Origin: an uncultured Coriobacteriaceae bacterium
Lineage (GTDB): Bacteria > Actinomycetota > Coriobacteriia > Coriobacteriales > QAMH01
Direction: 5' to 3'
Length of the DNA stretch: 13,007 bases
Assembly (NCBI GenBank): GCA_902783925.1
Contig: CACZSV010000060.1
Coordinates: forward strand, 1 to 13,007
Shown in pieces: positions 1-6,848 of the stretch; the first letter of the stretch is position 1, and the number at the start of each line of letters is the position of its first letter. The position numbers and the translations under genes were made by a program. The notes beneath the pieces were generated by a model. That model saw only the letters and a list, made by a program, of their open reading frames with translations, did no database searches and was not told where the DNA came from.

Positions 1-35
1 GCTCAATATGAGATTCCTCGGCTTTGGCTCCCTCG

Positions 36-61
36 GACAAAAGGGTGATGCTCCCTTTGTC
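36..61. repeat. Inverted repeat upstream of the SDR gene
   Basis: A 9-bp stem, GACAAAGGG paired with CCCTTTGTC, is visible with one bulged A in the left arm and a 7-nt loop. No T-run follows on either strand, so an intrinsic terminator is unlikely. An operator or leader hairpin for the gene starting at 200 is possible. The rest of 1-149 holds no coding region I can support. Function is inferred only from position. Confidence 0.45.
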
Positions 62-149
62 TATGGAACTGCACTTGCGCGCAGACTATTGGCTCCAAAT
101 TGAATAATACAAAATCAGCAAGTTCCCATTTTTCTTCACTATTCTCTTC

Positions 150-155
150 TATACT
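150..155 (+). promoter_or_regulatory. Possible -10 box (TATACT) for the SDR gene
   Basis: TATACT lies about 45 bp before the ATG at 200 and 21 bp before a GTG at 176. I see no convincing -35 hexamer at 16-18 bp spacing, so this is a weak call that may depend on an activator. Confidence 0.3.
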
Positions 156-199
156 GATGCGCACGGGGAACGCCCGTGTACGAGAGATTGGATTGCGTT

Positions 200-979
200 A
201 TGTCTAAGAAGAGTTATTTCGGTCTTGACGGTCAGGTCGCCATTGTCACCGGTGCTTCGGGTGGCCTTGGAGTCCAGATGGCAAAAGCACTCGCCAACCA
301 GGGTGCAAAAATTGTCGTCATGGCTCGTCGCCAGGAGAAAATCGACGCTGTCGCCGCAGAGATCGCGGACGAATTTGGCGTGGAGACTGCTGCTATCAAA
401 TGCGATATCACCAGCACCGAAAACGTCGAAGCGGCTATTGACGAGGTTCTCGAGAAATTCGGCCGCATCGATATCGTTATCAACAACGCCGGCACCGGCG
501 CTGTTGCTCCGGCAGAAGACATCACCGACGAGCAATTCGACGGTGAGATGCAAATCGACCTGTTCGGCACCTTCAAGGTTGCACGCGCTGCTGCAAAGAA
601 GGCCATGATTCCCGCCAAGTACGGCCGCGTCATCAACATCGCCTCCATGTACGGCCTCGTGGGCAACAAGGTCGCCGGCTCTGCTCCTTACCATGCAGCC
701 AAGGGCGGCGTGGTTAATCTTACCCGCGCACTCGCGGCCGAGTGGGGCAAGTACAATATCACGGTCAATTCCATTTGCCCGGGCTACTTCTACACCCCGC
801 TTACCCAGGAAACGCTCGACAGCGACTTCTTCCAGGCCAATGCAAAGACCATGATCCCCATGGAGCGCTATGGCAACGAAGGCGAGCTCGATACGGCGAC
901 CATCTTCTTGGCAAGCCCTGCGAGCACGTATGTCACCGGCGTCAACCTTCCCGTTGATGGTGGCTACACCTGCATGTAG
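200..979 (+). CDS. Short-chain dehydrogenase/reductase (SDR), NAD(P)-dependent
   Basis: A cytosolic SDR of 259 residues, the usual length for classical SDRs. The Rossmann motif TGASGGLG is at residues 17-24, NNAG at 95-98, and the catalytic triad is Ser149, Tyr164 and Lys168 (YHAAK). The C-terminal VDGGY is typical. It should interconvert an alcohol and a ketone using NAD(H) or NADP(H). The SMYGLVGN stretch resembles proteins annotated as gluconate 5-dehydrogenase or 2-deoxygluconate 3-dehydrogenase, but substrate cannot be read from sequence; a hydroxysteroid dehydrogenase is an alternative in gut Actinobacteria. I chose ATG at 200 because the family begins just before the Rossmann strand. 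A GTG at 176, in the same frame and preceded by GGGGAA at 165-170, would add eight residues and cannot be excluded. The gene stands alone and ends at a shared terminator. Confidence 0.9.
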   Translation: MSKKSYFGLDGQVAIVTGASGGLGVQMAKALANQGAKIVVMARRQEKIDAVAAEIADEFGVETAAIKCDITSTENVEAAIDEVLEKFGRIDIVINNAGTGAVAPAEDITDEQFDGEMQIDLFGTFKVARAAAKKAMIPAKYGRVINIASMYGLVGNKVAGSAPYHAAKGGVVNLTRALAAEWGKYNITVNSICPGYFYTPLTQETLDSDFFQANAKTMIPMERYGNEGELDTATIFLASPASTYVTGVNLPVDGGYTCM

Positions 980-1003
980 CAGTCGAGAAGCATGCTGCTT
1001 GAA

Positions 1004-1033
1004 AAAACGGGCCTGCATATGCAGGCCCGTTTT
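1004..1033. terminator. Bidirectional intrinsic terminator between SDR and patatin genes
   Basis: A perfect 30-bp palindrome: A4 plus ACGGGCCTGCA-type arm, AT centre, then the complementary arm and T4. The GC-rich stem with T-runs on both strands lies exactly between two convergent stop codons (979 and 1051), so it can end transcription from both sides. Confidence 0.93.
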
Positions 1034-1050
1034 ATATTGCGGTTATCGGA

Positions 1051-1962
1051 TTATAGTCCGAGGAAGGCCTTCATCTTGGGGAGCTCTTCTTGCGCTTGCG
1101 CATAGCCCATCTCGTAGCTTGCGGCGAGTTTCGAGAAGTCGGTCTCGGCGCTGCTTACGTCCATGCCCTTCGCGTAGAACACGTACGCCTGGCCAGCCTG
1201 CTCCAAACGCTCGATTTCATCGCACATCTGGTTGTACTTCCACCAGCGGTCGTTCAACGCTTTCACCACATGTGGACGTCCCCAAAGCGAAGTGTTCACA
1301 AGCGAATTTGCGAGCCCGTGTGGAATCTGCTTTCGGTATTCCCGCGGACGCGTCCGCACGATGAAGAAACGTGTGAATCCGTCGCGCTTTGCCTTGGGCA
1401 ACAGAAAACCGGCGCCTTCGCCGAGACCGCCATCATAGAAGAATTCTCCGTCTACGTTCGGCGCTGGCATGACAAAAGGTAGGGTGGAGGAGGCGCGCAC
1501 ACGAATCATGAGGTCGGGGAGGGTGGGCATGTCGTCTTTGGTCCAGTAGACGCTTTCGCCTGTATCGCGCGCAAACGACTCGATGGTGACTTTCGCGGGA
1601 TTCGCGCAGAAAGTCTCGAAATCGAAGGGAAGGAACTGCCCCGGCAGCCCAGCTTCCTGATAGATGTATTCTGCAGAGAAGTACCCTTTATGCTGCAAGA
1701 AGGTGTCGATGCCGCCAAAATTGGGGTCTTCGACGAGTTCGACGAACGAGCGGCGGATACGGTCCGTATCGCGCGAGACGTAGTTAACCGTATTGCTCGC
1801 GCCGGCGGAAAGTCCGTAGACGTTGTCGAAGAAGATGCCGTTCTCAATCAAGACGTTAGCGACGGCGCAGGTATAGCTTGCCCGCATGCCTCCGCCTTCG
1901 AAGATCAGCGCGGTGTCGAACACATTGTTTGTTAGCTGATTTGCCATATCGGTATTGTACAT
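1051..1962 (-). CDS. Patatin-like phospholipase family protein
   Basis: A serine acyl-hydrolase of the patatin family (303 residues from this ATG), expected to act on lipid esters at or near the membrane. Numbered from the internal ATG at 1947, the oxyanion motif GGGMRAS spans residues 18-24, the nucleophile elbow GLSAGA has Ser47, and the Asp of the catalytic dyad is in YDGG at Asp172. There is no signal peptide or membrane segment. It is closest in layout to the short bacterial YjjU/RssA-like patatins. The frame stays open upstream to 2199, but that extension would overlap most of the N-terminal half of the divergent metallopeptidase gene and lacks family similarity. Neither ATG (1962 or 1947) has a clear Shine-Dalgarno sequence, so the exact start is uncertain. 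Substrate is unknown. Confidence 0.88.
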   Translation of the reverse strand: MYNTDMANQLTNNVFDTALIFEGGGMRASYTCAVANVLIENGIFFDNVYGLSAGASNTVNYVSRDTDRIRRSFVELVEDPNFGGIDTFLQHKGYFSAEYIYQEAGLPGQFLPFDFETFCANPAKVTIESFARDTGESVYWTKDDMPTLPDLMIRVRASSTLPFVMPAPNVDGEFFYDGGLGEGAGFLLPKAKRDGFTRFFIVRTRPREYRKQIPHGLANSLVNTSLWGRPHVVKALNDRWWKYNQMCDEIERLEQAGQAYVFYAKGMDVSSAETDFSKLAASYEMGYAQAQEELPKMKAFLGL

Positions 1963-1998
1963 CGCGGGTGTTGCTTTGGGTGGCGTATCATTATCGAT

Positions 1999-2550
1999 AT
2001 GCAAAATGAGGTTATAGATATAGCGGGGCTCGAGGTCCAGATTGTGCGCCGCAAGAGAATGCGCAGCATACGCCTGAGGGTTGCAGGCGATGCGAGCGTC
2101 GTCGTGTCGGCTTCTTTGCGCGAACCAAAGCGCAATATCATCGAGTTCGTGGAAAAGCACCTCGACTGGATTAAGGCGCGCAAAGAGAGCGCGATGCATT
2201 CACGTACGTATCAAGCAGAGCACGCAAGCGAGGAAGAAAAACGCGAATGGCGGCAGCTCGTGGAGGCGGCGACACGGGTGCTGCTCGAGACCTGGGAGCC
2301 CATCATAGGCGTGCGTGTGAAAAAGCTCGCGTTTCGCAATATGAAGAGTCGCTGGGGTTCGTGTCAGCCGGCGACGGGGCGGGTCTGCATAAACACACGG
2401 CTTGCCTTGTACCCGCCGCGTTGTTTGGAGTACGTGGTGGTGCATGAGCTCGTGCATATGCTCGAGCCAAGCCACAACGCGCGCTTTCACGCGCTTATGA
2501 CGAAGTATCTGCCCGATTGGAAGGAATCGCGCGATCTGCTCAAGGGCTAG
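1999..2550 (+). CDS. YgjP-like (DUF45, M48-type) zinc metallopeptidase
   Basis: A 183-residue cytosolic protein of the YgjP/DUF45 family. It shows the family signature in order: RWGSC at residues 118-122, an INTRLAL stretch, then the zinc site HELVH at 149-153 followed by His159 (HELVH-x5-H). The HExxH-like metal ligands predict a zinc protease, although cellular substrates of the family are poorly known. The basic N-terminal half (RRKRMRSIRLRV) is also typical. The ATG at 1999 has no evident ribosome binding site; it lies 36 bp from the divergent patatin start, so the two promoters must overlap each other's 5' regions. The gene converges on the MOSC gene with 42 bp between stops and no visible terminator. 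Confidence 0.87.
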   Translation: MQNEVIDIAGLEVQIVRRKRMRSIRLRVAGDASVVVSASLREPKRNIIEFVEKHLDWIKARKESAMHSRTYQAEHASEEEKREWRQLVEAATRVLLETWEPIIGVRVKKLAFRNMKSRWGSCQPATGRVCINTRLALYPPRCLEYVVVHELVHMLEPSHNARFHALMTKYLPDWKESRDLLKG

Positions 2551-2592
2551 TGGGGATGCCTTATGGGATGCGTGTGCTAGCGGCGGGTCGTC

Positions 2593-3117
2593 CTAGAGCG
2601 TGCCCGCTATGCGAGCTGCTTCGACTTCGTCAAGCGCTTCTTGCGGGGAGAACTCGCAGCTGCCATCGCCCATTTTCACGATCTCGATTGCGTCGTCTTC
2701 CTGCACCATGCCGCCATGCAAAACCACGCCGAAGATACCCTCACGCGGGAAGATGCAGTCGCCGGCGGCGTAATAGATGGCGCAGCGCGTGTGACACACC
2801 TTGCCAATCTGGCTGATCTCGACGAGCACGTCATCGCCTACTTTGAGCTGGGTCCCTAACGGCAGCTCGGAAAGGTCGAGGTTTTCTGTGGTGAAGTTTT
2901 CGCCAAAGGAGCCTTCTTCGACGTCAAGGCCCATCTCCTCGGCCTTGTCGATGGATTCCGAAGCGAGAAAGGAAACCTGCCTATGCCATTCCCCCGCATG
3001 CGCGTCGTTTTTGAATCCGTACTGTTCGACGACCTCTTCGGGGCCATCGACCGGTGTCTTCTGGGTTCCCTTTTTCGTGGAGATATTGACCGATGATACG
3101 CGCGCCTGTGCAGTCAT
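2593..3117 (-). CDS. MOSC domain-containing protein
   Basis: A stand-alone MOSC domain (174 residues), the fold of the molybdenum cofactor sulfurase C-terminus and of YiiM/mARC-type proteins, expected to carry sulfur or bind a molybdenum cofactor. Visible family motifs are DAHAGEWHRQVSFLASESI-like residues 38-56, GSFGENFTTENL from 69, LPLG at 85-88, and QIGKVCHTRC with Cys108 and Cys112 plus Cys121 nearby; a conserved Cys here is the usual functional residue. There is no membrane segment. The ATG at 3117 is preceded by GAAAGG at good spacing and by its own promoter at 3186-3213. No molybdopterin biosynthesis genes are adjacent, so its partner is unknown. It may serve a molybdoenzyme encoded elsewhere. 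Confidence 0.88.
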   Translation of the reverse strand: MTAQARVSSVNISTKKGTQKTPVDGPEEVVEQYGFKNDAHAGEWHRQVSFLASESIDKAEEMGLDVEEGSFGENFTTENLDLSELPLGTQLKVGDDVLVEISQIGKVCHTRCAIYYAAGDCIFPREGIFGVVLHGGMVQEDDAIEIVKMGDGSCEFSPQEALDEVEAARIAGTL

Positions 3118-3185
3118 GAGATGCCTTTCGCTCGAAACGTTGACGAACGCCTCTCAGTTACCTGCCGAGGCAATGATTGCACCCT

Positions 3186-3213
3186 ATTATGCTTTATGGA
3201 GAAGAAGCGTCAA
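3186..3213 (-). promoter_or_regulatory. Promoter of the MOSC gene
   Basis: Read on the minus strand, a -35 box TTGACG (3208-3213) is separated by 16 bp from a -10 box CATAAT (3186-3191). Both match the vegetative sigma consensus in five of six positions. It lies about 70 bp upstream of the start codon at 3117. Confidence 0.65.
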
Positions 3214-3283
3214 TTCTTTATTTCTAAGATACCAGCGCTCACTTAATTGAGGGACGTGCGACTCACCGGGCGCTCGCCTGATC

Positions 3284-3311
3284 AGCATCGTCGGATGCTA
3301 TTCACTATAAT
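3284..3311 (+). promoter_or_regulatory. TATAAT -10 box with an overlapping operator-like inverted repeat
   Basis: A consensus TATAAT is at 3306-3311, 36 bp before the oxidase ATG. Immediately upstream, AGCATC (3284-3289), GTCG and GATGCT (3294-3299) form a perfect 6-bp dyad where the -35 region and spacer should be; no good -35 hexamer is visible. The layout fits control by a DNA-binding regulator. That is inference; the regulator is not in the window. Confidence 0.5.
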
Positions 3312-3347
3312 GGAGACCGATATTACTCGAGCAAAAGCGAGGACACC

Positions 3348-4760
3348 ATGACGCAGTTTTCTACAATCACCCCGGAAATCGTGCAACAGATCGAGTTGGC
3401 AGTTGGCGCCGAGAATTGTTTTATCGGAGACAGCATTAACGAGGATTTCACGAGAGATGAAATGCCGATTTACGGCTCGTCGACTCCTGAGCTCGTATGC
3501 GAACCAGCAAGCACAGAGGAAGTTTCCGCCGTCATGCGCATCTGCTCAGAGGCGAACATTCCCGTTACGGTGCGTGGCGCCGGCACGGGCCTCGTGAGTG
3601 GCTGCGTTGCAATCGAAGGCGGCGTCATCATCTGCATGATGCGCATGAACCGCATTCTCGAATACGATATGAAGAATCTCTTTGTGCGCGTGCAACCTGG
3701 CGTGCGACTGTGCGATCTTGCTGCAGACGCGCTGACGCATGACCTCATGTACCCGCCCGATCCCGGCGAGAAGACTGCATCCATCGGCGGCAACGTGAGC
3801 ACCAACGCAGGCGGCATGCGTGCTGTCAAATATGGCACCACGCGCGATTATGTGCTCGCGATGACCGTTGTCTTGCCAAGTGGTGAGGTGCTCGAGATTG
3901 GCCGCCCCGTGACAAAGACGAGCACGGGCTACAGCCTGCTTCACCTGATGATTGGCTCGGAAGGTACGCTCGGCATCATCACCGAGATCACGCTCAAGCT
4001 CATTCCCAATCCACAGGAAAGCGTGAGCTTCCTTTTGCCGTTTGCAGATATCCATGCGGCCATCGCCTCGGTCCCCTCGATTAGGCTGTCCGGACTCGAC
4101 CCGCAGTCCATCGAGTTCATGGAGCGCGACATCGTCGATTCTTCTGCGGAGCACACCGGCAACCATATCATCCCGACCACGGTCAACGGCCAAGAAGCCG
4201 GTGCGTACATTCTCGTCACCTTCGATGGCAACGATGTGGACGAGATTTATCAGCGTGCTGAATCGCTCGCCGAGCTCGCGGACGAGGCCGGCGCATTCGA
4301 CACGCTTGTTCTCGAAGGCCCGGAAAAGCGTAAGATATGGGAGCTGCGCGGCGCGTTTCTAAGCGTCATCGAGGCCGAGGAAAAGCTCATCGACGAGATG
4401 GACGTCGTAGTCCCGGTCGATGCCATTCCGGAATTCCTGGGCTTTGTGCACGAGCAGGGAGAGGTGCACGGTCTGCGCATTCGTTCGTTCGGGCATGCGG
4501 GAGATGGCAATCTGCACATTTACTGCTGTTCTTCGAGCCTCGAAAAAGACGAATTCCTCGCGCGCGATAAGCAGATCATGGATGCTTCGTATGCCAAATG
4601 TGCGGAACTCAACGGGCAGGTTTCTGGCGAGCACGGCATCGGTGCTGCCAAGAGCGCGTATTTGAAGCAATCCGTGGGCGACACCGCCATGGGCCTCATG
4701 ACGGGCATCAAGGCTGCGTTCGATCCCAAGGGCATACTCAACCCTGGAAAGATCGTTTAA
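3348..4760 (+). CDS. FAD-linked oxidase, GlcD/D-lactate dehydrogenase type
   Basis: A 470-residue flavoprotein of the FAD-binding-4 / FAD-oxidase-C family, which oxidises 2-hydroxy acids such as glycolate or D-lactate. The N-terminal FAD domain shows RGAGTGLVSGC at residues 76-86, a YPPDPGEKTASIGGN stretch ending in SIGGNVSTNAGG (145-156), and IGSEGTLGIITEITLKLIP before 220. The C-terminal domain shows HAGDGNLH (383-390), with metal-ligand type histidines, and SGEHGIG with His429, then FDPKGILNPGK at the end. Length is normal for GlcD. The start is well set: GCGAGGA at 3337-3343 precedes the ATG. There is no iron-sulfur (GlcF) partner or lactate permease next to it, so the electron acceptor, possibly an electron transfer flavoprotein, is unknown. 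Exact substrate cannot be assigned; glcD is a family name rather than a proven function. Confidence 0.88.
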   Translation: MTQFSTITPEIVQQIELAVGAENCFIGDSINEDFTRDEMPIYGSSTPELVCEPASTEEVSAVMRICSEANIPVTVRGAGTGLVSGCVAIEGGVIICMMRMNRILEYDMKNLFVRVQPGVRLCDLAADALTHDLMYPPDPGEKTASIGGNVSTNAGGMRAVKYGTTRDYVLAMTVVLPSGEVLEIGRPVTKTSTGYSLLHLMIGSEGTLGIITEITLKLIPNPQESVSFLLPFADIHAAIASVPSIRLSGLDPQSIEFMERDIVDSSAEHTGNHIIPTTVNGQEAGAYILVTFDGNDVDEIYQRAESLAELADEAGAFDTLVLEGPEKRKIWELRGAFLSVIEAEEKLIDEMDVVVPVDAIPEFLGFVHEQGEVHGLRIRSFGHAGDGNLHIYCCSSSLEKDEFLARDKQIMDASYAKCAELNGQVSGEHGIGAAKSAYLKQSVGDTAMGLMTGIKAAFDPKGILNPGKIV

Positions 4761-4761
4761 A

Positions 4762-4816
4762 GCCCCAAGTGGTATGCGCTGCTAGCTTGGGCACCGGGCC
4801 CCTGGCAGCGCATACT
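4762..4816 (+). terminator. Structured spacer after the oxidase gene, possible terminator or attenuator
   Basis: An 11-bp perfect stem, GTATGCGCTGC (4772-4782) with GCAGCGCATAC (4805-4815), encloses a smaller GGGC/GCCC hairpin. It is followed only by TGTCTTTG, a weak T-tract. A competing pairing exists: GCCCCAAG (4762-4769) with CTTGGGC (4785-4791), which would break the long stem. It sits just after the oxidase stop and 26 bp before the ABC start, so it could end or attenuate read-through. Function is inferred. Confidence 0.5.
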
Positions 4817-4841
4817 GTCTTTGCGAGATAGGAAACAGAAT

Positions 4842-6629
4842 ATGGCATCACAATCGGGCGTTTCGCTCACGCGCCGCACTCTGCATTACTACTGGATAGT
4901 CACGCGCAGGCATCTGGGCATGTTCATTGGGCTCATCCTCTCGTCGATGGGGTTCCAGGCGCTGCTTTCGTATGGCAATCCCTATGTGATGAGCCTCATC
5001 GTCGACAAGGTGAGTGCAGGGGGCGTGGGCGCAGACGAGGTATTCGCCGTTTTCGGCCCCTATATCATCGCCCTCATCCTTATCAATCTCTTTGGGCAGC
5101 TCTTCAGCAAGCTGCAGGACTACACCATGTTCAAGCTCGAAATCGCTGCGAGCTACGATCTCGCGACCATGTGCTTCGATTCGCTCGCCAACCAGTCGAT
5201 GACCTTTCATTCCAACCGTTTTGGCGGAACGCTCGTGAGCCAGACGACCAAGTTCATGAACGCCTACAACCAGCTGCTCGAGACGATTACGTTCCCGTTT
5301 TTGCCGGTCATCTGCTCAGTTGTCTTCACATGCACGCTGCTCATCCCGCGCGTGCCGCTCTACGTGCTCATTCTCATGAGTCTACTCGTGGTCTACGCCA
5401 TCGTGTCGTATCTCATGTACCGGCGCATTCTCTCGCTCAACGAGCAGGCGGCCGGTGCGCAAAACCAGCTTTCGGGCGAGCTCTCGGATGCCGTTACCAA
5501 CATTCTCGCGGTAAAGACCTCCGGGCGCGAGGATTACGAACGCGGGCTCTTCGACAAGGCCAACCGCGAAGTAGTCGAGCGCGATTCCAAGCGCATGTGG
5601 GCGTCACTCGCGCGCGGCATTCTCACGGCATGCATCGCGCTTGTCATTATGTCGGTTGTCTCCATTTTCATCTCCGGCGGCAATGCGTGGTTCGGCATCT
5701 CCGCTGGTACGGTGGTCATGATGTTCACGTACACCTACACCGTCACCAACCAGTTCAACTTCATCAATAACGGCTTGCAGCGCTTCAACCGAGCATTTGG
5801 CGATGCAAGTGGCATGACTGCCGTGCTCGACGAGCCGCGTCTGGTCGACGATGAGCCCGACGCGCGCGAGCTTGTGGTGAGTGAGGGCGCCATCGACTTC
5901 AACAATCTCAATTTCTGGTATTCGGATGGCGGCGTGCAGACGCAGGTGTTCGACAATTTCAACCTGCATATTCCCGCTGGCCAGCGTATTGGACTTGTGG
6001 GCAGGAGCGGCGCTGGCAAGACGACGCTCACCAAACTTTTGCTGCGGCTTTCCGATATCCAGGAAGGCGAGATCTGCATAGACGGGCAAAACGTCGCCAA
6101 GAGTACGCAGCAGAGTCTGCGCCGACAGGTTGCCTATGTGCCGCAGGAGGCGCTGCTTTTCCATCGCACGATTGCAGAGAATATCGCGTATTCGCGGCCA
6201 AATGCCTCGCGCGAGCAGATTGTCGAAGCCGCTCGTCAGGCCAATGCGCTCGAATTCATCGAGCAACTACCGCAGGGGTTTGAGACCATTACGGGCGAAC
6301 GCGGCATCAAGCTTTCCGGTGGTCAGCGCCAGCGCATTGCCATTGCGCGCGCCATGCTGGCGGATTGCCCGATCCTCGTGCTCGACGAGGCCACGAGCGC
6401 GCTCGATTCCGAAAGCGAGAAGCTCGTGCAGGACGCGCTCGAAAAGCTCATGCGCGGACGCACGACAATCGTCGTCGCACATAGGCTCTCGACGGTGGCG
6501 GGGCTTGACCGCGTGGTTGTGCTCGATCACGGAAAGATTGTAGAAGACGGAACGCATGCCGAGCTCATCGAGGCAGACGGCGTCTATGCGAGTCTCTGGA
6601 ACCGCCAGACGGGGGCATATCTAGAGTAG
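4842..6629 (+). CDS. ABC transporter, fused permease and ATPase (exporter half-transporter)
   Basis: A 595-residue type IV ABC exporter half-transporter of the MsbA/LmrA/MdlB kind, which works as a homo- or heterodimer in the cytoplasmic membrane. About six hydrophobic segments are seen, near residues 24-43, 65-88, 150-193 (two) and 260-302 (two). The nucleotide-binding domain is complete: Walker A GRSGAGKTT around 387-395, Q-loop YVPQEALLFHRTIAENIAY, signature LSGGQRQRIAIARAML around 491, Walker B ILVLDEATSALD around 508-519, and the switch histidine in VAHRLSTV near 547. The ATG at 4842 has AGGAAA at 4830-4835; a TTG at 4821 in frame is less likely. No second half-transporter is adjacent, which suggests a homodimer. 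The substrate (drug, lipid or peptide) cannot be read from sequence. Confidence 0.93.
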   Translation: MASQSGVSLTRRTLHYYWIVTRRHLGMFIGLILSSMGFQALLSYGNPYVMSLIVDKVSAGGVGADEVFAVFGPYIIALILINLFGQLFSKLQDYTMFKLEIAASYDLATMCFDSLANQSMTFHSNRFGGTLVSQTTKFMNAYNQLLETITFPFLPVICSVVFTCTLLIPRVPLYVLILMSLLVVYAIVSYLMYRRILSLNEQAAGAQNQLSGELSDAVTNILAVKTSGREDYERGLFDKANREVVERDSKRMWASLARGILTACIALVIMSVVSIFISGGNAWFGISAGTVVMMFTYTYTVTNQFNFINNGLQRFNRAFGDASGMTAVLDEPRLVDDEPDARELVVSEGAIDFNNLNFWYSDGGVQTQVFDNFNLHIPAGQRIGLVGRSGAGKTTLTKLLLRLSDIQEGEICIDGQNVAKSTQQSLRRQVAYVPQEALLFHRTIAENIAYSRPNASREQIVEAARQANALEFIEQLPQGFETITGERGIKLSGGQRQRIAIARAMLADCPILVLDEATSALDSESEKLVQDALEKLMRGRTTIVVAHRLSTVAGLDRVVVLDHGKIVEDGTHAELIEADGVYASLWNRQTGAYLE

Positions 6630-6667
6630 GGACGCCCGCTCCATCCACAAATTGCGGTTGATATCCA

Positions 6668-6709
6668 GATGATTTCGCGAGGGCGCGCTTTAGCGAGCCG
6701 CGAGTCATC
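6668..6709. repeat. Imperfect long hairpin downstream of the ABC gene
   Basis: GATGATTTCGCG on the left faces CGCGAGTCATC on the right, and between them GGC-G-CGCT, TT, AGCG-A-GCC forms an inner stem. No T-run follows. It lies between the convergent ABC and NYN genes and may act as a terminator-like or REP-like element. Confidence 0.5.
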
Positions 6710-6718
6710 GATTGCTTT

Positions 6719-6838
6719 CCGGATGGGCTAAAGCCCGCCCGTATGTGCGCCCGAACCCGATGATTGCCACCCGGACGTGCGCGTGAACCCGACGACTGCC
6801 ACCCGGACGGGCTGAAGCCCGCCCGCTACGTGCGCCCG
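6719..6838. repeat. GGGC-rich repeat cluster in the convergent spacer
   Basis: A 35-36-bp unit occurs at 6719-6753 and 6803-6838 (CCGGAyGGGCT-rAAGCCCGCCCG, then TA-GTGCGCCCG) with only a few differences and one indel. Each unit contains a GGGC/GCCC hairpin closed by a TAAA or TGAA loop. Between them a second unit, AACCCGAyGAyTGCCACCCGGACG, occurs twice, at 6754-6779 and 6786-6811. The whole resembles a small REP-like array at the 3' ends of two convergent genes. Confidence 0.7.
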
Positions 6839-6848
6839 CAAGCTGCTT

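Noticed and set aside
2..103. Possible end of a plus-strand gene entering from the left
   Set aside because: The open frame is only 33 codons, crosses the inverted repeat and shows no recognisable C-terminus.
1963..2199. N-terminal extension of the patatin gene to 2199
   Set aside because: It would lie antisense to the conserved YgjP-like gene and adds sequence before the normal patatin start with no family resemblance.
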